DNA of 64,000 bases from Rhizobacter sp. SG703 (GCF_012275445.1 NZ_JAAZQK010000012.1:1-64000), one strand, 5' to 3'. Positions 1 to 9,092 are shown, numbered from the stretch's first letter. Notes: generated by a model from the sequence alone, not told the origin. A program made the numbers and translations.

Positions 1-329
1 AAGCTCAGGGCGAACGGGGCACTGCCGTTCGGGCTGAGCCTGTCGAAGCCCTGGTTCAATGCGCGCAGGCCCTTCGACAGGCTCAGGGCGAACGGGGCAC
101 TACCGTTCGGACTGAGCTTGTCGAAGCCCTGGTTCAATGCGCGCAGGCCCTTCGGCAAGCTCAGGGCGAACGGGGCTCTGCCGTTCGGGCTGAGCTTGTC
201 GAAGCCCTGGTTCAATGCGCGCAGGCCCTTCGACAAGCTCAGGGCGAACGGGGCACTGCCGTTCGGGCTGAGCCTGTCGAAGCCCTGGTTCAATGCGCGC
301 AGGCCCTTCGACAGGCTCAGGGCGAACGG
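1..329. repeat. Tandem 78-bp inverted-repeat array (REP-like)
   Basis: Units begin at 48, 126, 204 and 282, an exact 78-bp period, with partial units at both ends, and the array runs off the left edge. Each unit holds a 25-bp spacer beginning GCCCTGGTTCAATGCG, then an arm beginning TTCGACAAGCTCAGGG, a 7-base loop, and a near-complementary arm ending GAGCTTGTCGAA. The 23-bp arms mismatch at only two central positions and differ between copies mainly by AGG/AAG. The array ends about 20 bp before the stop codon of the minus-strand desaturase. Such dispersed palindromes are frequent in beta- and gammaproteobacteria. Open frames across it (repeating SLSKPWFNARRPF) are artefacts of the repeat. Confidence 0.93.
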
Positions 330-348
330 AGTGAGGTGGGACAGCATG

Positions 349-1449
349 TCAACCCCTCGGCGCCCGCGGCGCAAAGATGATCCGCCAGGTGCCGCGCAGG
401 TCGCGCACTTCGGCGTTCTGCAACGCGCCCTTCTCCATCAGCAGACGATGCAATCGCGGCAGGTGGTAGTGCGGCACGGCGGGGTACAGGTGGTGCTCCA
501 GGTGGTAGTTCACATGGTGCGGGAACAGCAGCGCGCGGCCCATCACATTGGCGACACCGCCGCCGGTGCGGTTGCTGCGTGCCGCCGTCAGCGGCGACGA
601 CAGGTCGGTCACGCCGCCGTGCTCCATGATCGCGCGCAGCCGCAGGATCGGCTGCAGCACCGTCAGCAGCGGCAGCATCCACAGCACGGCGTACTGCAGC
701 AGGCCGCGGCCGCCCCCGAGTGCCCAGCACAGCAGCGGAGCAGCCACCTGGAACGCCACCACGGCCCAGCGGTCGCGGCGGGCGCTGGCGCGCAGTTGCG
801 GCGAGGTGTCGTCCAGCGGTCGGGCCGCCTTCTGCGTCACGTCGTTCAAGGCCGGCGCGCCGAAGAAGTACGCGAAGGTCTTCCAGGCGTTCCATCCGAC
901 GAGGTCCTGGCCCAGCTTCTTCCACAGGTAGCCGACGCCGCGCGGGTAGCCGCCGTGGATCGCGGTGTCCGGGTCTTCGGCGGTGTACAGGTTGTTGTGG
1001 TGCAGCCGGTGGATCACGCGGTAGGTGCACATCGAGATGCCGCCGGCCATGCCGATCAGCCGGCCGACCGCATCGTTGACGCCGCGGTGGCTGAACAGCC
1101 GGTAGTGCGCCGATTCGTGCGCCAGGATGAACAGGCCGTGCTGGTGCACGCCGATCACCAGCACCGCCAGCAGCGCGACCGCCCAGCCCCACGGCCCGCC
1201 CCAGGTGACCAGCGCCGCGGCGACGGCCAGCCCGATGCTGCCGAAGGTGGTCAGCACCGCGCCGAGCGAGCGCCAGTCGTTCAGCCGCGTCAGCGACGCG
1301 ATCTCGTCGGCGTTCAGGATGCGGCGCGCGGCCGCATTGCCCGAGCCCGCCGCGCCGGCGACGCGCGCCACCGCGGTGCGGGGCGGCTCGATCGGCCGCA
1401 GGTCTTCGCGGAACTCTTCGCCCGCGCCAGGGGTGGATGAGGTCTTCAT
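349..1449 (-). CDS. Fatty acid desaturase, membrane di-iron type
   Basis: 366 aa. An integral-membrane oxygen-dependent desaturase or hydroxylase of the PF00487 family, inserting a double bond in an acyl chain at the cytoplasmic membrane. Three histidine boxes are visible: HESAH near residue 111, HRLHHN about 45 residues later, and NYHLEHH near the C-terminus, with hydrophobic segments between them. The ATG at 1449 is chosen because GGAGGA lies 7 bases upstream; an in-frame TTG five codons earlier is less likely. It is the last gene of the minus-strand lipid operon, 52 bp after the reductase, and its stop lies next to the repeat array. Substrate and regiospecificity cannot be read from the sequence. 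Confidence 0.9.
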   Translation of the reverse strand: MKTSSTPGAGEEFREDLRPIEPPRTAVARVAGAAGSGNAAARRILNADEIASLTRLNDWRSLGAVLTTFGSIGLAVAAALVTWGGPWGWAVALLAVLVIGVHQHGLFILAHESAHYRLFSHRGVNDAVGRLIGMAGGISMCTYRVIHRLHHNNLYTAEDPDTAIHGGYPRGVGYLWKKLGQDLVGWNAWKTFAYFFGAPALNDVTQKAARPLDDTSPQLRASARRDRWAVVAFQVAAPLLCWALGGGRGLLQYAVLWMLPLLTVLQPILRLRAIMEHGGVTDLSSPLTAARSNRTGGGVANVMGRALLFPHHVNYHLEHHLYPAVPHYHLPRLHRLLMEKGALQNAEVRDLRGTWRIIFAPRAPRG

Positions 1450-1501
1450 CGCCGGGTCCTCCAATCGCTGTCGGGGTTCGACCGCCGACAGCGCGTCGGG
1501 T

Positions 1502-2521
1502 TCAGACGAGTTTCACCAGCTGCTTGCCGAAGTTGCGGCCTTTCAACAGCCCCAGGAAGGCCTCGGGCGCCGACTCGATGCCCTGCGCCACCGTCTCGCG
1601 GTACTTCAGCTTGCCGGTGGCCACCAGCGTGCCCAGCTCCTTCAGCGCCTCGGGCCAGACGTCCATGTGCTCGCTGACGATGAAGCCTTCGAGCTTGAGC
1701 CGCGACTGCAGGATCAGCTGCGGGTGCGTCAGCGGGATCGGCTGGCCGTCGTAGCCGGAGATCATCCCGCACAGCGCGATGCGGCCGAAGGCGTTCATGC
1801 GCGCGAGCACGGTGTCGAGCATCAGCCCGCCGACGTTCTCGAAGTAGCCGTCGACACCATCCGGCGCGGCCTCCTTCAGCGCGGCGTACAAGGCCTTCGG
1901 GTCGCGGTGCGCCTTGTAGTCGACGCAGGCGTCGAAGCCGAGTTCGTCGATCACGTAGCGGCACTTGTCGGGCCCGCCGGCAATGCCGACCGCGCGGCAG
2001 CCGCGCACCTTGGCAAGCTGCCCCACCGCGCTGCCGACCGCGCCGCTGGCGGCGCTGACGACGATGGTCTCGCCTGCTTTCGGCGTACAGATCTTCACCA
2101 GCCCGTACCACGCGGTGACGCCCGGCATGCCGACCGCGCCGAGGTAGGCCGCGAGCGGGATGTGCGCGGTGTCGACCTTGCGCAGCAGGCCGGCCTGGCT
2201 CGCATCGACCACCGCGTACTGCTGCCAGCCGCCCATGCCGACCACCTTGTCGCCGGCCTTGAAGCCCGGGTGGCGAGACTCGACCACCTCGCCGGCGGTG
2301 CCGCCGATCATCACCTGGTCGATCGGCTGCGGCTGCGCATAGCTCTTGCCGGCGTTCATCCGGCCACGCATGTACGGGTCGAGCGACAGGTAGTGGTGGC
2401 GCACCAGCACCTGGTTGTCGGCGAGCGCCGGCACCGGCTTCGATTCGAGACGGAAGTTGGCGGCCGTGGCCTCCCCGTCGGGGCGCGACGCAAGAACGAT
2501 CTGCTGGTTGCTGGCGGTCAT
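1502..2521 (-). CDS. NADP-dependent oxidoreductase, MDR family (CurA/PTGR-like)
   Basis: 339 aa. A zinc-independent medium-chain dehydrogenase/reductase resembling curcumin or prostaglandin reductases, which reduce alpha,beta-unsaturated carbonyl compounds with NADPH. The nucleotide-binding segment SAASGAVGSAVGQLAK and the downstream FENVGG motif are typical. The start is MTASNQQIV at 2521; an upstream in-frame start would add 42 residues lying over the preceding thioesterase gene. It begins 22 bp after the thioesterase stop in the same operon. Within a beta-oxidation operon it may handle enoyl intermediates or detoxify enals; this role is inferred. Confidence 0.9.
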   Translation of the reverse strand: MTASNQQIVLASRPDGEATAANFRLESKPVPALADNQVLVRHHYLSLDPYMRGRMNAGKSYAQPQPIDQVMIGGTAGEVVESRHPGFKAGDKVVGMGGWQQYAVVDASQAGLLRKVDTAHIPLAAYLGAVGMPGVTAWYGLVKICTPKAGETIVVSAASGAVGSAVGQLAKVRGCRAVGIAGGPDKCRYVIDELGFDACVDYKAHRDPKALYAALKEAAPDGVDGYFENVGGLMLDTVLARMNAFGRIALCGMISGYDGQPIPLTHPQLILQSRLKLEGFIVSEHMDVWPEALKELGTLVATGKLKYRETVAQGIESAPEAFLGLLKGRNFGKQLVKLV

Positions 2522-2543
2522 GGTGTGTCTCCTGAACGAGGGG

Positions 2544-2987
2544 TCAGTCGGAGGCGTTCGAGCGGAGGATCTTGCGTCCCCCTGCCGGAAGCCCTTGCAG
2601 GTACTTGAAGGTGCCGCTCGCGCTCGCGAGCAGTTCGCCGTTCGCATCGACCACCGTGCCTTCGCAGAACGCGAGCGATGCGGTCGCGTGCAGCAGCCTG
2701 CCGCGCGCGACGATGCGGCCGAGGCCGGGACGCATGAAGCTGGTCTTCATCTCGATCGTCACGACGCCGGTGCCGCCCGGCTGCCCACCCGGCTTGATCG
2801 AGCTGCTGCGCGCGGCATGCGCCATCGCGACGTCGAGCAGCGTCATCGTGACACCGCCGTGCGCGACGCTCCACGAATTGCACAGCTCGTCGCGCAGCGT
2901 CAGGCCGATCTCGGCCTCGCCGTTCTCGAACTTCAGCAGCTCGAAACCCAGTTGGTCGACGAAGGGAATGTGGACCGGAAATTCCAT
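2544..2987 (-). CDS. PaaI-family hotdog thioesterase
   Basis: 147 aa from MEFPVHIPF. A single hotdog domain of the PaaI/4HBT type hydrolysing acyl-CoA or aryl-CoA thioesters. The helix motif AHGGVTMTLLDVAMAHAA, matching the family pattern HGG...LxD, is present, followed by the long beta strands EMKTSFMRP and ARGRLLHATAS. An alternative in-frame start (MVIETRALN, at 3017) would overlap the SDR stop by 11 bp and cannot be excluded. It lies between an SDR and an MDR reductase in the lipid operon, and probably releases CoA from stalled intermediates. Confidence 0.88.
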   Translation of the reverse strand: MEFPVHIPFVDQLGFELLKFENGEAEIGLTLRDELCNSWSVAHGGVTMTLLDVAMAHAARSSSIKPGGQPGGTGVVTIEMKTSFMRPGLGRIVARGRLLHATASLAFCEGTVVDANGELLASASGTFKYLQGLPAGGRKILRSNASD

Positions 2988-3006
2988 CGTGTTCAGTGCC
3001 CGCGTC

Positions 3007-3798
3007 TCAATGACCATGGACCGCGCTGACGCCGCCATCCACCGCGAGGATCTGGCCGGTGATGTGCTTGCCGGCGGCCGACGCGAACAGCAGCGCGGCA
3101 CCCTTCAGGTCGTCGTCGTCGCCGATGCGGCCGAGCGGCGCGCCGCTGGCCAGCGCGTCGGCACCCACCTTCGCGATCGTGCCGGCCGTCATCTTGCTCG
3201 GGAACATGCCGGGGGCCAACGCGTTCACCGTGATGCCGTGGCGGCCCCATTCGGCCGCCAGCGTGCGGGTGAAGTTGACGACCGCGCCCTTGCTGGTGCC
3301 GTACGCGATGTACTTCATCGTCGACGGCGAGCCCGACAACCCGGCGATCGACGCGACGTTGATGATGCGCCCCGACCGGCGCGGGATCATGCTCAGCCGG
3401 CCGACCGCCTGGCTCATCAGGAAGATGCTGCGGATGTTCAGGTTCATCACCTTGTCCCAGGCCTCCAGCGGGTAATCCTCGGCCGGCGCGCCCCAGGTCG
3501 CACCGGCGTTGTTGACGAGGATGTCGACGCGCCCGAGCCGCTGCATCGCCTCGTCGGCCACGCGCTGGATCTCGTCCGGCTGGCTCGCATCGGCCGCCAC
3601 CCAGCGGGTGTCGATGCCGCGCGCCTGCAGGTGGGCGGCGGCCTCTTCCAGGTCGGCGGCCTTGCGCGAGGTCAGCAGGATCTTCGCACCGGCCTCGCCC
3701 AGCGATTCGGCGATCTGCAGCCCGAGCCCGCGCGAGCCGCCGGTCACCAGCGCGGTCTTGCCTTCGAGGCTCAGGAGGGTCTGGATCGGTGTGCTCAT
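3007..3798 (-). CDS. SDR-family oxidoreductase
   Basis: 263 aa. Classical short-chain dehydrogenase/reductase of the FabG-like type. The cofactor loop TGGSRGLGLQIA is near residue 20, then NNAG near 93, a catalytic serine in INVASIAG, and the YxxxK motif YGTSK. The C-terminus DGGVSAVHGH is typical. The start ATG is preceded by AGGAGA. It begins 12 bp after the M3 peptidase gene and ends 19 bp before the thioesterase start. Likely an NAD(P)H-dependent 3-oxoacyl or 3-hydroxyacyl reductase, given its beta-oxidation neighbours; the exact substrate is unknown. Confidence 0.92.
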   Translation of the reverse strand: MSTPIQTLLSLEGKTALVTGGSRGLGLQIAESLGEAGAKILLTSRKAADLEEAAAHLQARGIDTRWVAADASQPDEIQRVADEAMQRLGRVDILVNNAGATWGAPAEDYPLEAWDKVMNLNIRSIFLMSQAVGRLSMIPRRSGRIINVASIAGLSGSPSTMKYIAYGTSKGAVVNFTRTLAAEWGRHGITVNALAPGMFPSKMTAGTIAKVGADALASGAPLGRIGDDDDLKGAALLFASAAGKHITGQILAVDGGVSAVHGH

Positions 3799-3810
3799 GG
3801 GTTCGATCTC

Positions 3811-5796
3811 CTAGTCGTTGTGCCGGTTGAGGGACCTGAAGAACGCGTCGCTGTTCGTCTCGCGCCCGAGGAAGTTGCGCATCAGCTGCGCCGGCGCCAC
3901 CTGCGCGCCCTGCGACAGCACCTGCTCGCGGTAGCGCATGCCGACCTCGCTGCTGAGCTTGTCGGCGGCGAACGCGGTGCGCAGGTCCTCGGCCAGCACC
4001 AGGCTCCACAGGTAGCCGTAGTAGCCCGAGGCATAGCCGGTCGCGATGTGCGAGAAGCCGGCGGGGAACAGGCTGCCCTTCACATGGCCGAGCGGCGTCG
4101 CGCCTTCCATGCGCTGCCAGGTGGCCAGCGGCTCGGGCGCATCCTTCGCGTACAGCGCCAGGTCGTAGCTCGCGTACAGGTGCTGGCGCGCCACCGCGAT
4201 GCCCTTCGCGAAATCGCGCGCCTTCGAGGCCCGCGCCACCAAGTCGTCCGGGATCGGCTTGCAGCCCGGGCAGACCTCCTTGAACAGCGCCAGCACGCGC
4301 GCGTCGTAGACCCAGTCTTCCAGCATCTGCGACGGCGCCTCGACGAAATCGAGCTGCACGTTGGTGCCGCCCTGCGTCGCGTAGCGGGTGTTCGACAGCA
4401 GCCCGTGCATCGCATGGCCGAACTCGTGCAGCAGCGTCTCCAGCTCGTCGATGTTCAGGCCCTTGCGGTTGAAGTTGACGACCAGGCCGGCGGCCGGCGT
4501 GCGGTGGGCGAGCGTCGACGGGTTGCGGAAGCTCCAGACCGCCGCATGGTTGTACTTGCCTTCGCGCGGGTACAGGTCGACGAAGAACGTGCCGAGCACT
4601 TTCTTGCTGGCGACGTCGCGCACCTCGAACGACTGCGCGTCCGGGTGCCACAGCGCCTGCTGCAGCGGCTCGAACTGCACGCCGAACAACTGGCCGGCGA
4701 CGCGGAACACGAAGTCGAGGCTGGCCTGCGGCGGGAAGTAGGTGCGGAACTCCTCGGTGTCGAGCTGGAAGCGGTTGCGGCGCTCGCTCAGCGTGTAGTA
4801 GGTGAGGTCCCAGCGGTTCACGGCGGTGGTGGCTACCGGCTGCTGCAGGTCGCGCGCCTTGGCCTCGCGCAGCAGGCCGAGGTCGGCCACCTCGCGCTGC
4901 GAGACGGCGTCCTTCACGGTGCCGAGGAAGGCCTGCACCGCCGCGGCGTTGCCGGCCATGCGTCGGCGCATCGCGAAATCGGCATACGACGGCAGGCCGA
5001 ACAGCTGCGCATACGCGCGGCGCAACTGGCCGAGCTGCTGCAGCGTCTTCAGGTTGGCCGCGCCGCCGAGGTTCTGGAAGGCACGCCACATGCGCTCGCG
5101 GGTCTCGCCACGCCGGGCGTTCTCGATGATCGCGTCGTAGCTGGGGTAGTCGAGCCCGAACAGGTAGCGGCCCTGGGCATCGCGCTGGCGGTCTTTCAGC
5201 GCCTCGGGCGGCACGCCGTCGAGTTCGTCGGCCGCGAACGCGACGCGCGTCCTGTCGTCGCGGATGCGGCGGTCGAAGCGCTGGCCGAGCCGGGTGATCT
5301 CGGTGCTGAGCTTCTTGGCCTGCGCCTGCCTGGCGGGCGTCAGCGCGACGCCGGCGTCCTCGAACGCATCGAGCGTGTCGCGCAGCAGCCGGGCGTCGAT
5401 GTCGTCGGCCGGCGTCACCTGCTTCAGCAGCGCATAGAGCTTCGGGTTCTGCAGGAAGCCGTTGCGGAAGTCCTGGTAAGCGAGGTCGCAGGCATCGGCC
5501 GCGTCGCGCACCGCCTTGTCGGGATGCACCGCGTTCAGCAGCGACAGCGGCCCGACCACGTCTTCATAGCGCCGGTTCATGCCGTCGAGCTCGACCAGCA
5601 GCCCGGTGCCGGTGCTCGCCGGCAGGGCCTGCAGCCGCTTCTCGTCGGCACGGGCGCCGGCGATCAGCGCCTTGCAGGCGGCATCGGCCTGCGCCGCGTT
5701 GCGGTAGTTCGGGAACACGTACGACGGCGTGGCCGGCTGGGCGCTGGCGACGCCGGCCGACAGCGCGAGGGCGAGGGCAAGCAGCGGCCGGATCAT
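3811..5796 (-). CDS. M3 family metallopeptidase, exported oligopeptidase
   Basis: 661 aa. A zinc oligopeptidase of the thimet/Dcp/PrlC clan. The catalytic motif HEFGHAMH is near residue 455, with the downstream family segment EAPSQMLEDWVYD. Unlike cytoplasmic PrlC, it begins with a signal-peptide-like sequence (hydrophobic LLALALALSAGVASA followed by AQPA), so it probably acts in the periplasm. Its ATG overlaps the stop of the 63-aa membrane protein by 4 bp, which implies translational coupling. Placement inside a beta-oxidation operon is odd, since peptide cleavage has no evident link to the pathway. Confidence 0.93.
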   Translation of the reverse strand: MIRPLLALALALSAGVASAQPATPSYVFPNYRNAAQADAACKALIAGARADEKRLQALPASTGTGLLVELDGMNRRYEDVVGPLSLLNAVHPDKAVRDAADACDLAYQDFRNGFLQNPKLYALLKQVTPADDIDARLLRDTLDAFEDAGVALTPARQAQAKKLSTEITRLGQRFDRRIRDDRTRVAFAADELDGVPPEALKDRQRDAQGRYLFGLDYPSYDAIIENARRGETRERMWRAFQNLGGAANLKTLQQLGQLRRAYAQLFGLPSYADFAMRRRMAGNAAAVQAFLGTVKDAVSQREVADLGLLREAKARDLQQPVATTAVNRWDLTYYTLSERRNRFQLDTEEFRTYFPPQASLDFVFRVAGQLFGVQFEPLQQALWHPDAQSFEVRDVASKKVLGTFFVDLYPREGKYNHAAVWSFRNPSTLAHRTPAAGLVVNFNRKGLNIDELETLLHEFGHAMHGLLSNTRYATQGGTNVQLDFVEAPSQMLEDWVYDARVLALFKEVCPGCKPIPDDLVARASKARDFAKGIAVARQHLYASYDLALYAKDAPEPLATWQRMEGATPLGHVKGSLFPAGFSHIATGYASGYYGYLWSLVLAEDLRTAFAADKLSSEVGMRYREQVLSQGAQVAPAQLMRNFLGRETNSDAFFRSLNRHND

Positions 5797-5984
5797 GGCG
5801 AACCCTTCATGCGCGAGCGCACGTAGATCAGCACGACGCCGCAGGCGGCGACGAGGCCGCCGGCCAGCGAGATGCCCCAGCCCAGCGGCTCCAGGTAGCG
5901 TTGCACCGCGAGCCCCAGCGCGACGCCCAGCAGGCCGCCGTAGATCAGCACCCAGACGAGGGTTTCGATCGTCGAAGTCTTCAT
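5793..5984 (-). CDS. Small membrane protein with two predicted TM helices
   Basis: 63 aa. Two hydrophobic segments (VWVLIYGGLLGVALGLAV and ISLAGGLVAACGVVLIYV) are separated by a short polar turn with a Trp, and the protein ends in a basic tail (RSRMKGSP). It lies 17 bp downstream of the acyl-CoA dehydrogenase and overlaps the M3 peptidase start by 4 bp (ATGA), which supports it as a real, co-translated gene. No function is recognised. The Shine-Dalgarno region is weak, so it may depend on translation of the gene before it. Confidence 0.72.
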   Translation of the reverse strand: MKTSTIETLVWVLIYGGLLGVALGLAVQRYLEPLGWGISLAGGLVAACGVVLIYVRSRMKGSP

Positions 5985-6001
5985 CGGAATCTGGCCCGGT
6001 G

Positions 6002-7846
6002 TCAGAACCAGGCGTCGTTCATGGAACGGCAAGTATCGTCGCGCGACTCGACCACGTTCAACCAGGCGGGCACCTTGGGCAGTTCGTAGCGGAAGAAGAA
6101 GCGGGCGGCGGCGAGCTTGCCGTGCAGCAGCGCGTCCCCGCCCTGCTCCCGCCCGGGCTGTTCCAGCCGCTGCTGCGCGCAGATCGCCACGTCGAGCCAC
6201 ACCCACGCCAGCACGGTGTGCCCGAAGGCCTGCAGGTAGGGCGTCGCATTCGCGAGCGCCTCTTCCGGCACGCCGGTGGCCCAGGCCGCCTTGGTGGCAT
6301 TGCCCAGCGCCTTCAGCGCGCCGGCGAGTGCATTGGCGTGCCCGGCCAGCGCGGGCAGCATCAACGCGCGCTGCAGCGTCGCATTGACCTTGGTGGCCAG
6401 CAGCATCAGGCCCTTGCCGCCGTCCATCACGACCTTGCGGCCGAGCAGGTCCAGCGCCTGGATGCCATGCGTGCCTTCGTGGATCATGTTCAGGCGGTTG
6501 TCGCGCCAGTACTGCTCGACCGGGTAGTCGCGGGTGTAGCCGTAGCCGCCGAGCACCTGGATCGCGAGGCTGTTGGCCTCCAGGCACCATTCGCTCGGCC
6601 AGCTCTTTGCAATGGGCGTCAGCATCTCCAGCAGCAGCGCGGCTTCGGCCGCGGCCTCGGGCGGCGCGGTGTGCTGTTCGTCGACGAGGCGGGCGCAGTA
6701 CAGCTCCAGCGCGAGCGCGCCTTCGCAGTAGCTCTTCTGCGCCAGCAGCATGCGTTTCACATCGGCGTGCTGGATGATGGGCACCTGCGGCCGGGTCGCA
6801 TCCTTGCCGCCCGGCCCGATCGGCCGGCCCTGGGGGCGACCGCGCGCGTAGTCCAGGCTCGTCTCGTAGCCGGCATAGCCGAGCATCGTCGCGCCGAGCC
6901 CGACGCCGATGCGCGCCTCGTTCATCATGTGGAACATGCAGCGCAGCCCCTCGCCGGGCCGCCCGACGAGGTAGCCGATGGCACCGCTGCCGCCGCGCAC
7001 CGGGAACCGGCCTTCGCCGAAGTTCAGCAGCGTGTTCGGGATGCCGCGGTAGCCGAGCTTGTGGTTGAGCCCGGCGAGCGCGACATCGTTGCGTTCGCCG
7101 GTCAGGCGCCCGTCGGCATCGACCATCTTCTTCGGCACGACGAACAGCGAGATGCCGCGCGTGCCGGGCACCAGCGCGCCGTCGGGCCCGGGGATCTTCG
7201 CGAGCACCAGGTGCACGATGTTCTCGGCCAGCTCGTGCTCGCCGTTCGAGATCCACATCTTGTTGCCGCGCAGCCGGTAGCGGGGACCGAGCGGGTCGCT
7301 GGCAGCGTCGGGACCGTCGGGCGTGGCGCGGGTGACGATGTCCGACAGGCTCGACCCGGCCTGCGGTTCGCTGAGGCACATGGTGCCGAAGAAGCGCCCG
7401 GAGAATTCGTTCTTCGCGAACACCTCTTTCTGCAGCGGCGTGCCGTGCGCCATCAGCAGGTTCGCATTGCCGCTGGTCAGCATGCCGCCGCCGCCCATGC
7501 CGATGCCGCCCTTCGCGAAGAAGGCGTTGGCGGCCATCTCGATCACGCAGGGCAGCTGCATACCGCCGATCTCGTAGTCCTGCGCGGCGGCGAGCATGCC
7601 CGACTCGACGTAGGCGCGCGAAGCCTCGTGCGTGGCCTGCGGCTGGATCACCCGCTCGCCATCGAAGCGCGGCTCTTCGGTGTCGGTGATCCGGTTGAAC
7701 GGCGCGAACTTCTCGCGGGCGATGCGTTCGCAGGTGTCCAGCACCGCATCGAAGGTGTCGCGCGAGTGGTCGGCGAAGCGGCTGCGGTGCTTCAGCGTGT
7801 CGACCTGGAGCCAGTCGTGGAGGAAGAAGTCGAGCGTGGGGCGCAT
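6002..7846 (-). CDS. Acyl-CoA dehydrogenase, long (about 600 aa) type
   Basis: 614 aa. FAD-dependent acyl-CoA dehydrogenase catalysing the first step of beta-oxidation (acyl-CoA to trans-2-enoyl-CoA). It belongs to the longer subgroup that carries an extra C-terminal acyl-CoA dehydrogenase domain, as in DmdC-like enzymes. Visible family segments are LSEPQAGSSLSD in the middle domain, QVLGGYGYTRDYPVEQYWRD, and GTHGIQALDLLGRK. The start at MRPTLDFF is preceded by a GAGAGA-type ribosome site; upstream in-frame codons would run through a palindromic intergenic element. It lies between the thiolase and a small membrane protein. Confidence 0.95.
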   Translation of the reverse strand: MRPTLDFFLHDWLQVDTLKHRSRFADHSRDTFDAVLDTCERIAREKFAPFNRITDTEEPRFDGERVIQPQATHEASRAYVESGMLAAAQDYEIGGMQLPCVIEMAANAFFAKGGIGMGGGGMLTSGNANLLMAHGTPLQKEVFAKNEFSGRFFGTMCLSEPQAGSSLSDIVTRATPDGPDAASDPLGPRYRLRGNKMWISNGEHELAENIVHLVLAKIPGPDGALVPGTRGISLFVVPKKMVDADGRLTGERNDVALAGLNHKLGYRGIPNTLLNFGEGRFPVRGGSGAIGYLVGRPGEGLRCMFHMMNEARIGVGLGATMLGYAGYETSLDYARGRPQGRPIGPGGKDATRPQVPIIQHADVKRMLLAQKSYCEGALALELYCARLVDEQHTAPPEAAAEAALLLEMLTPIAKSWPSEWCLEANSLAIQVLGGYGYTRDYPVEQYWRDNRLNMIHEGTHGIQALDLLGRKVVMDGGKGLMLLATKVNATLQRALMLPALAGHANALAGALKALGNATKAAWATGVPEEALANATPYLQAFGHTVLAWVWLDVAICAQQRLEQPGREQGGDALLHGKLAAARFFFRYELPKVPAWLNVVESRDDTCRSMNDAWF

Positions 7847-7861
7847 GCGTTGTCTCTCGTA

Positions 7862-7909
7862 GCCCGGATGCCCATCCGGGGTGGGGCCGCGCCGGACGGG
7901 CATCCGGGC
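7862..7909. repeat. GTAGCCCGGAT-type hairpin
   Basis: 18-bp arms GCCCGGATGCCCATCCGG (7862-7879) and CCGGACGGGCATCCGGGC (7892-7909) pair with one mismatch around a 12-base loop. It lies between the thiolase and acyl-CoA dehydrogenase genes of one operon. The sequence belongs to the family also seen at 16671, 32359, 54826 and 57672. It may stabilise or attenuate the operon transcript; that is inference. Confidence 0.85.
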
Positions 7910-7916
7910 GACGACG

Positions 7917-9092
7917 TCACAACACCTCGAAGACGCCGGCAGCGCCCATCCCACCGCCGATGCACATCGTCACGCACACCCGTTTCGCCCCACGCCGCTT
8001 GCCTTCGATCAGCGCATGTCCGGTCAAGCGCTGGCCACTGACCCCATACGGATGCCCGACCGCAATCGCCCCGCCGTTGACGTTCAACCGGTCCATCGGA
8101 ATCCCCAGCGTGTCGGCGCAGTACAGCACCTGCACCGCGAACGCCTCGTTCAGTTCCCACAGGTCGATGTCCTGCACCGTGAGCCCGAGCCGCTTCAGCA
8201 CCTTCGGCACCGCGAACACCGGGCCGATGCCCATCTCGTCGGGCTCGCAGCCCGCCACCGCGAAGCCCAGGAAGCGGCCCAGCGGCTTCAGCCCGCGCTG
8301 CTGCGCCAGCGCCTCGCTCATCACGACGCAGGCGCCCGCGCCATCGCTGAACTGGCTCGCATTGCCCGCGGCGATCAGCCCGCCCGGCAGCGCCGGCTTG
8401 ATGCCCGAGATGCCTTCGACCGTCGTGCCGTAGCGCAGGCCTTCGTCGACGCTGATCGTGACCTCCTTGCTGCGCAGCCCCATCACCGGATCGGCCACAC
8501 CGGCGATCACCGTCATCGGCACGATCTCGTCCTTGAACCTGCCGGCATCCTGCGCCGCACAGGCCTTCTGCTGGCTCGCCGCGCCGTAGGCGTCCATGCG
8601 GTCGCGGCCGATCTTGTAGCGCTTGGCCACCTGCTCGGCCGTCTGCAGCATGCTCCAGTAGATCTCCGGCTTGTGCTCGCGCAGCCAGGGATCGACGATC
8701 ATGTGCTTGTTGGCCTCGTTCTGCACGCACGAGATGCTCTCGACGCCGCCGGCCACGTACACGTCGCCCTCGCCGGCCACGATGCGCTGCGCGGCCATCG
8801 CGATCGTCTGCAGCCCGCTCGAGCAGAAGCGGTTCACGGTCACGCCGCTCGTCGTCACCGGCAGGCCGGCGCGCAGCGCGACCTGGCGCGCGATGTTGCT
8901 GCCGGTCGCGCCTTCGGGCGTCGCGCAGCCCATGATCACGTCGTCGACCTCGGCGGCATCGATGCCGGCGCGCTCGACCGCGGCCTTCACCGCGTGCCCG
9001 CCCAGCGTCGCGCCGTGCGTCATGTTGAAGGCGCCCTTCCAGCTCTTGGCCAGCGGCGTGCGGGCGGTGGAAACGATCACTGCAGTGGTCAT
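7917..9092 (-). CDS. Acetyl-CoA C-acyltransferase (thiolase)
   Basis: 391 aa. Thiolase cleaving 3-ketoacyl-CoA with CoA to acetyl-CoA and a shortened acyl-CoA. The nucleophilic cysteine is C90 in NRFCSSGLQ. The histidine of [10 protein letters not shown] is near 347 and the second catalytic cysteine near 377 in [10 protein letters not shown], so all three catalytic residues are in place and the length is normal. It starts 22 bp after the hydratase-dehydrogenase stop. Degradative role is inferred from the neighbours; no acetoacetyl-CoA specificity can be read. Confidence 0.96.
   Translation of the reverse strand: MTTAVIVSTARTPLAKSWKGAFNMTHGATLGGHAVKAAVERAGIDAAEVDDVIMGCATPEGATGSNIARQVALRAGLPVTTSGVTVNRFCSSGLQTIAMAAQRIVAGEGDVYVAGGVESISCVQNEANKHMIVDPWLREHKPEIYWSMLQTAEQVAKRYKIGRDRMDAYGAASQQKACAAQDAGRFKDEIVPMTVIAGVADPVMGLRSKEVTISVDEGLRYGTTVEGISGIKPALPGGLIAAGNASQFSDGAGACVVMSEALAQQRGLKPLGRFLGFAVAGCEPDEMGIGPVFAVPKVLKRLGLTVQDIDLWELNEAFAVQVLYCADTLGIPMDRLNVNGGAIAVGHPYGVSGQRLTGHALIEGKRRGAKRVCVTMCIGGGMGAAGVFEVL

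Noticed and set aside
1-329. A possible CRISPR array.
   Set aside because: Spacers are identical between units and units contain long inverted arms, unlike CRISPR repeats with unique spacers; no cas genes.
118-1440. A long plus-strand open frame with repeating SLSKPWFNARRPF units.
   Set aside because: The repeats are the 78-bp DNA array translated, and the remainder is antisense to the desaturase gene.
2572-5826. A 1084-aa plus-strand open frame.
   Set aside because: Arg/Ala/Gln-rich composition typical of the antisense of GC-rich genes; the minus strand encodes clear SDR and M3 peptidase genes.
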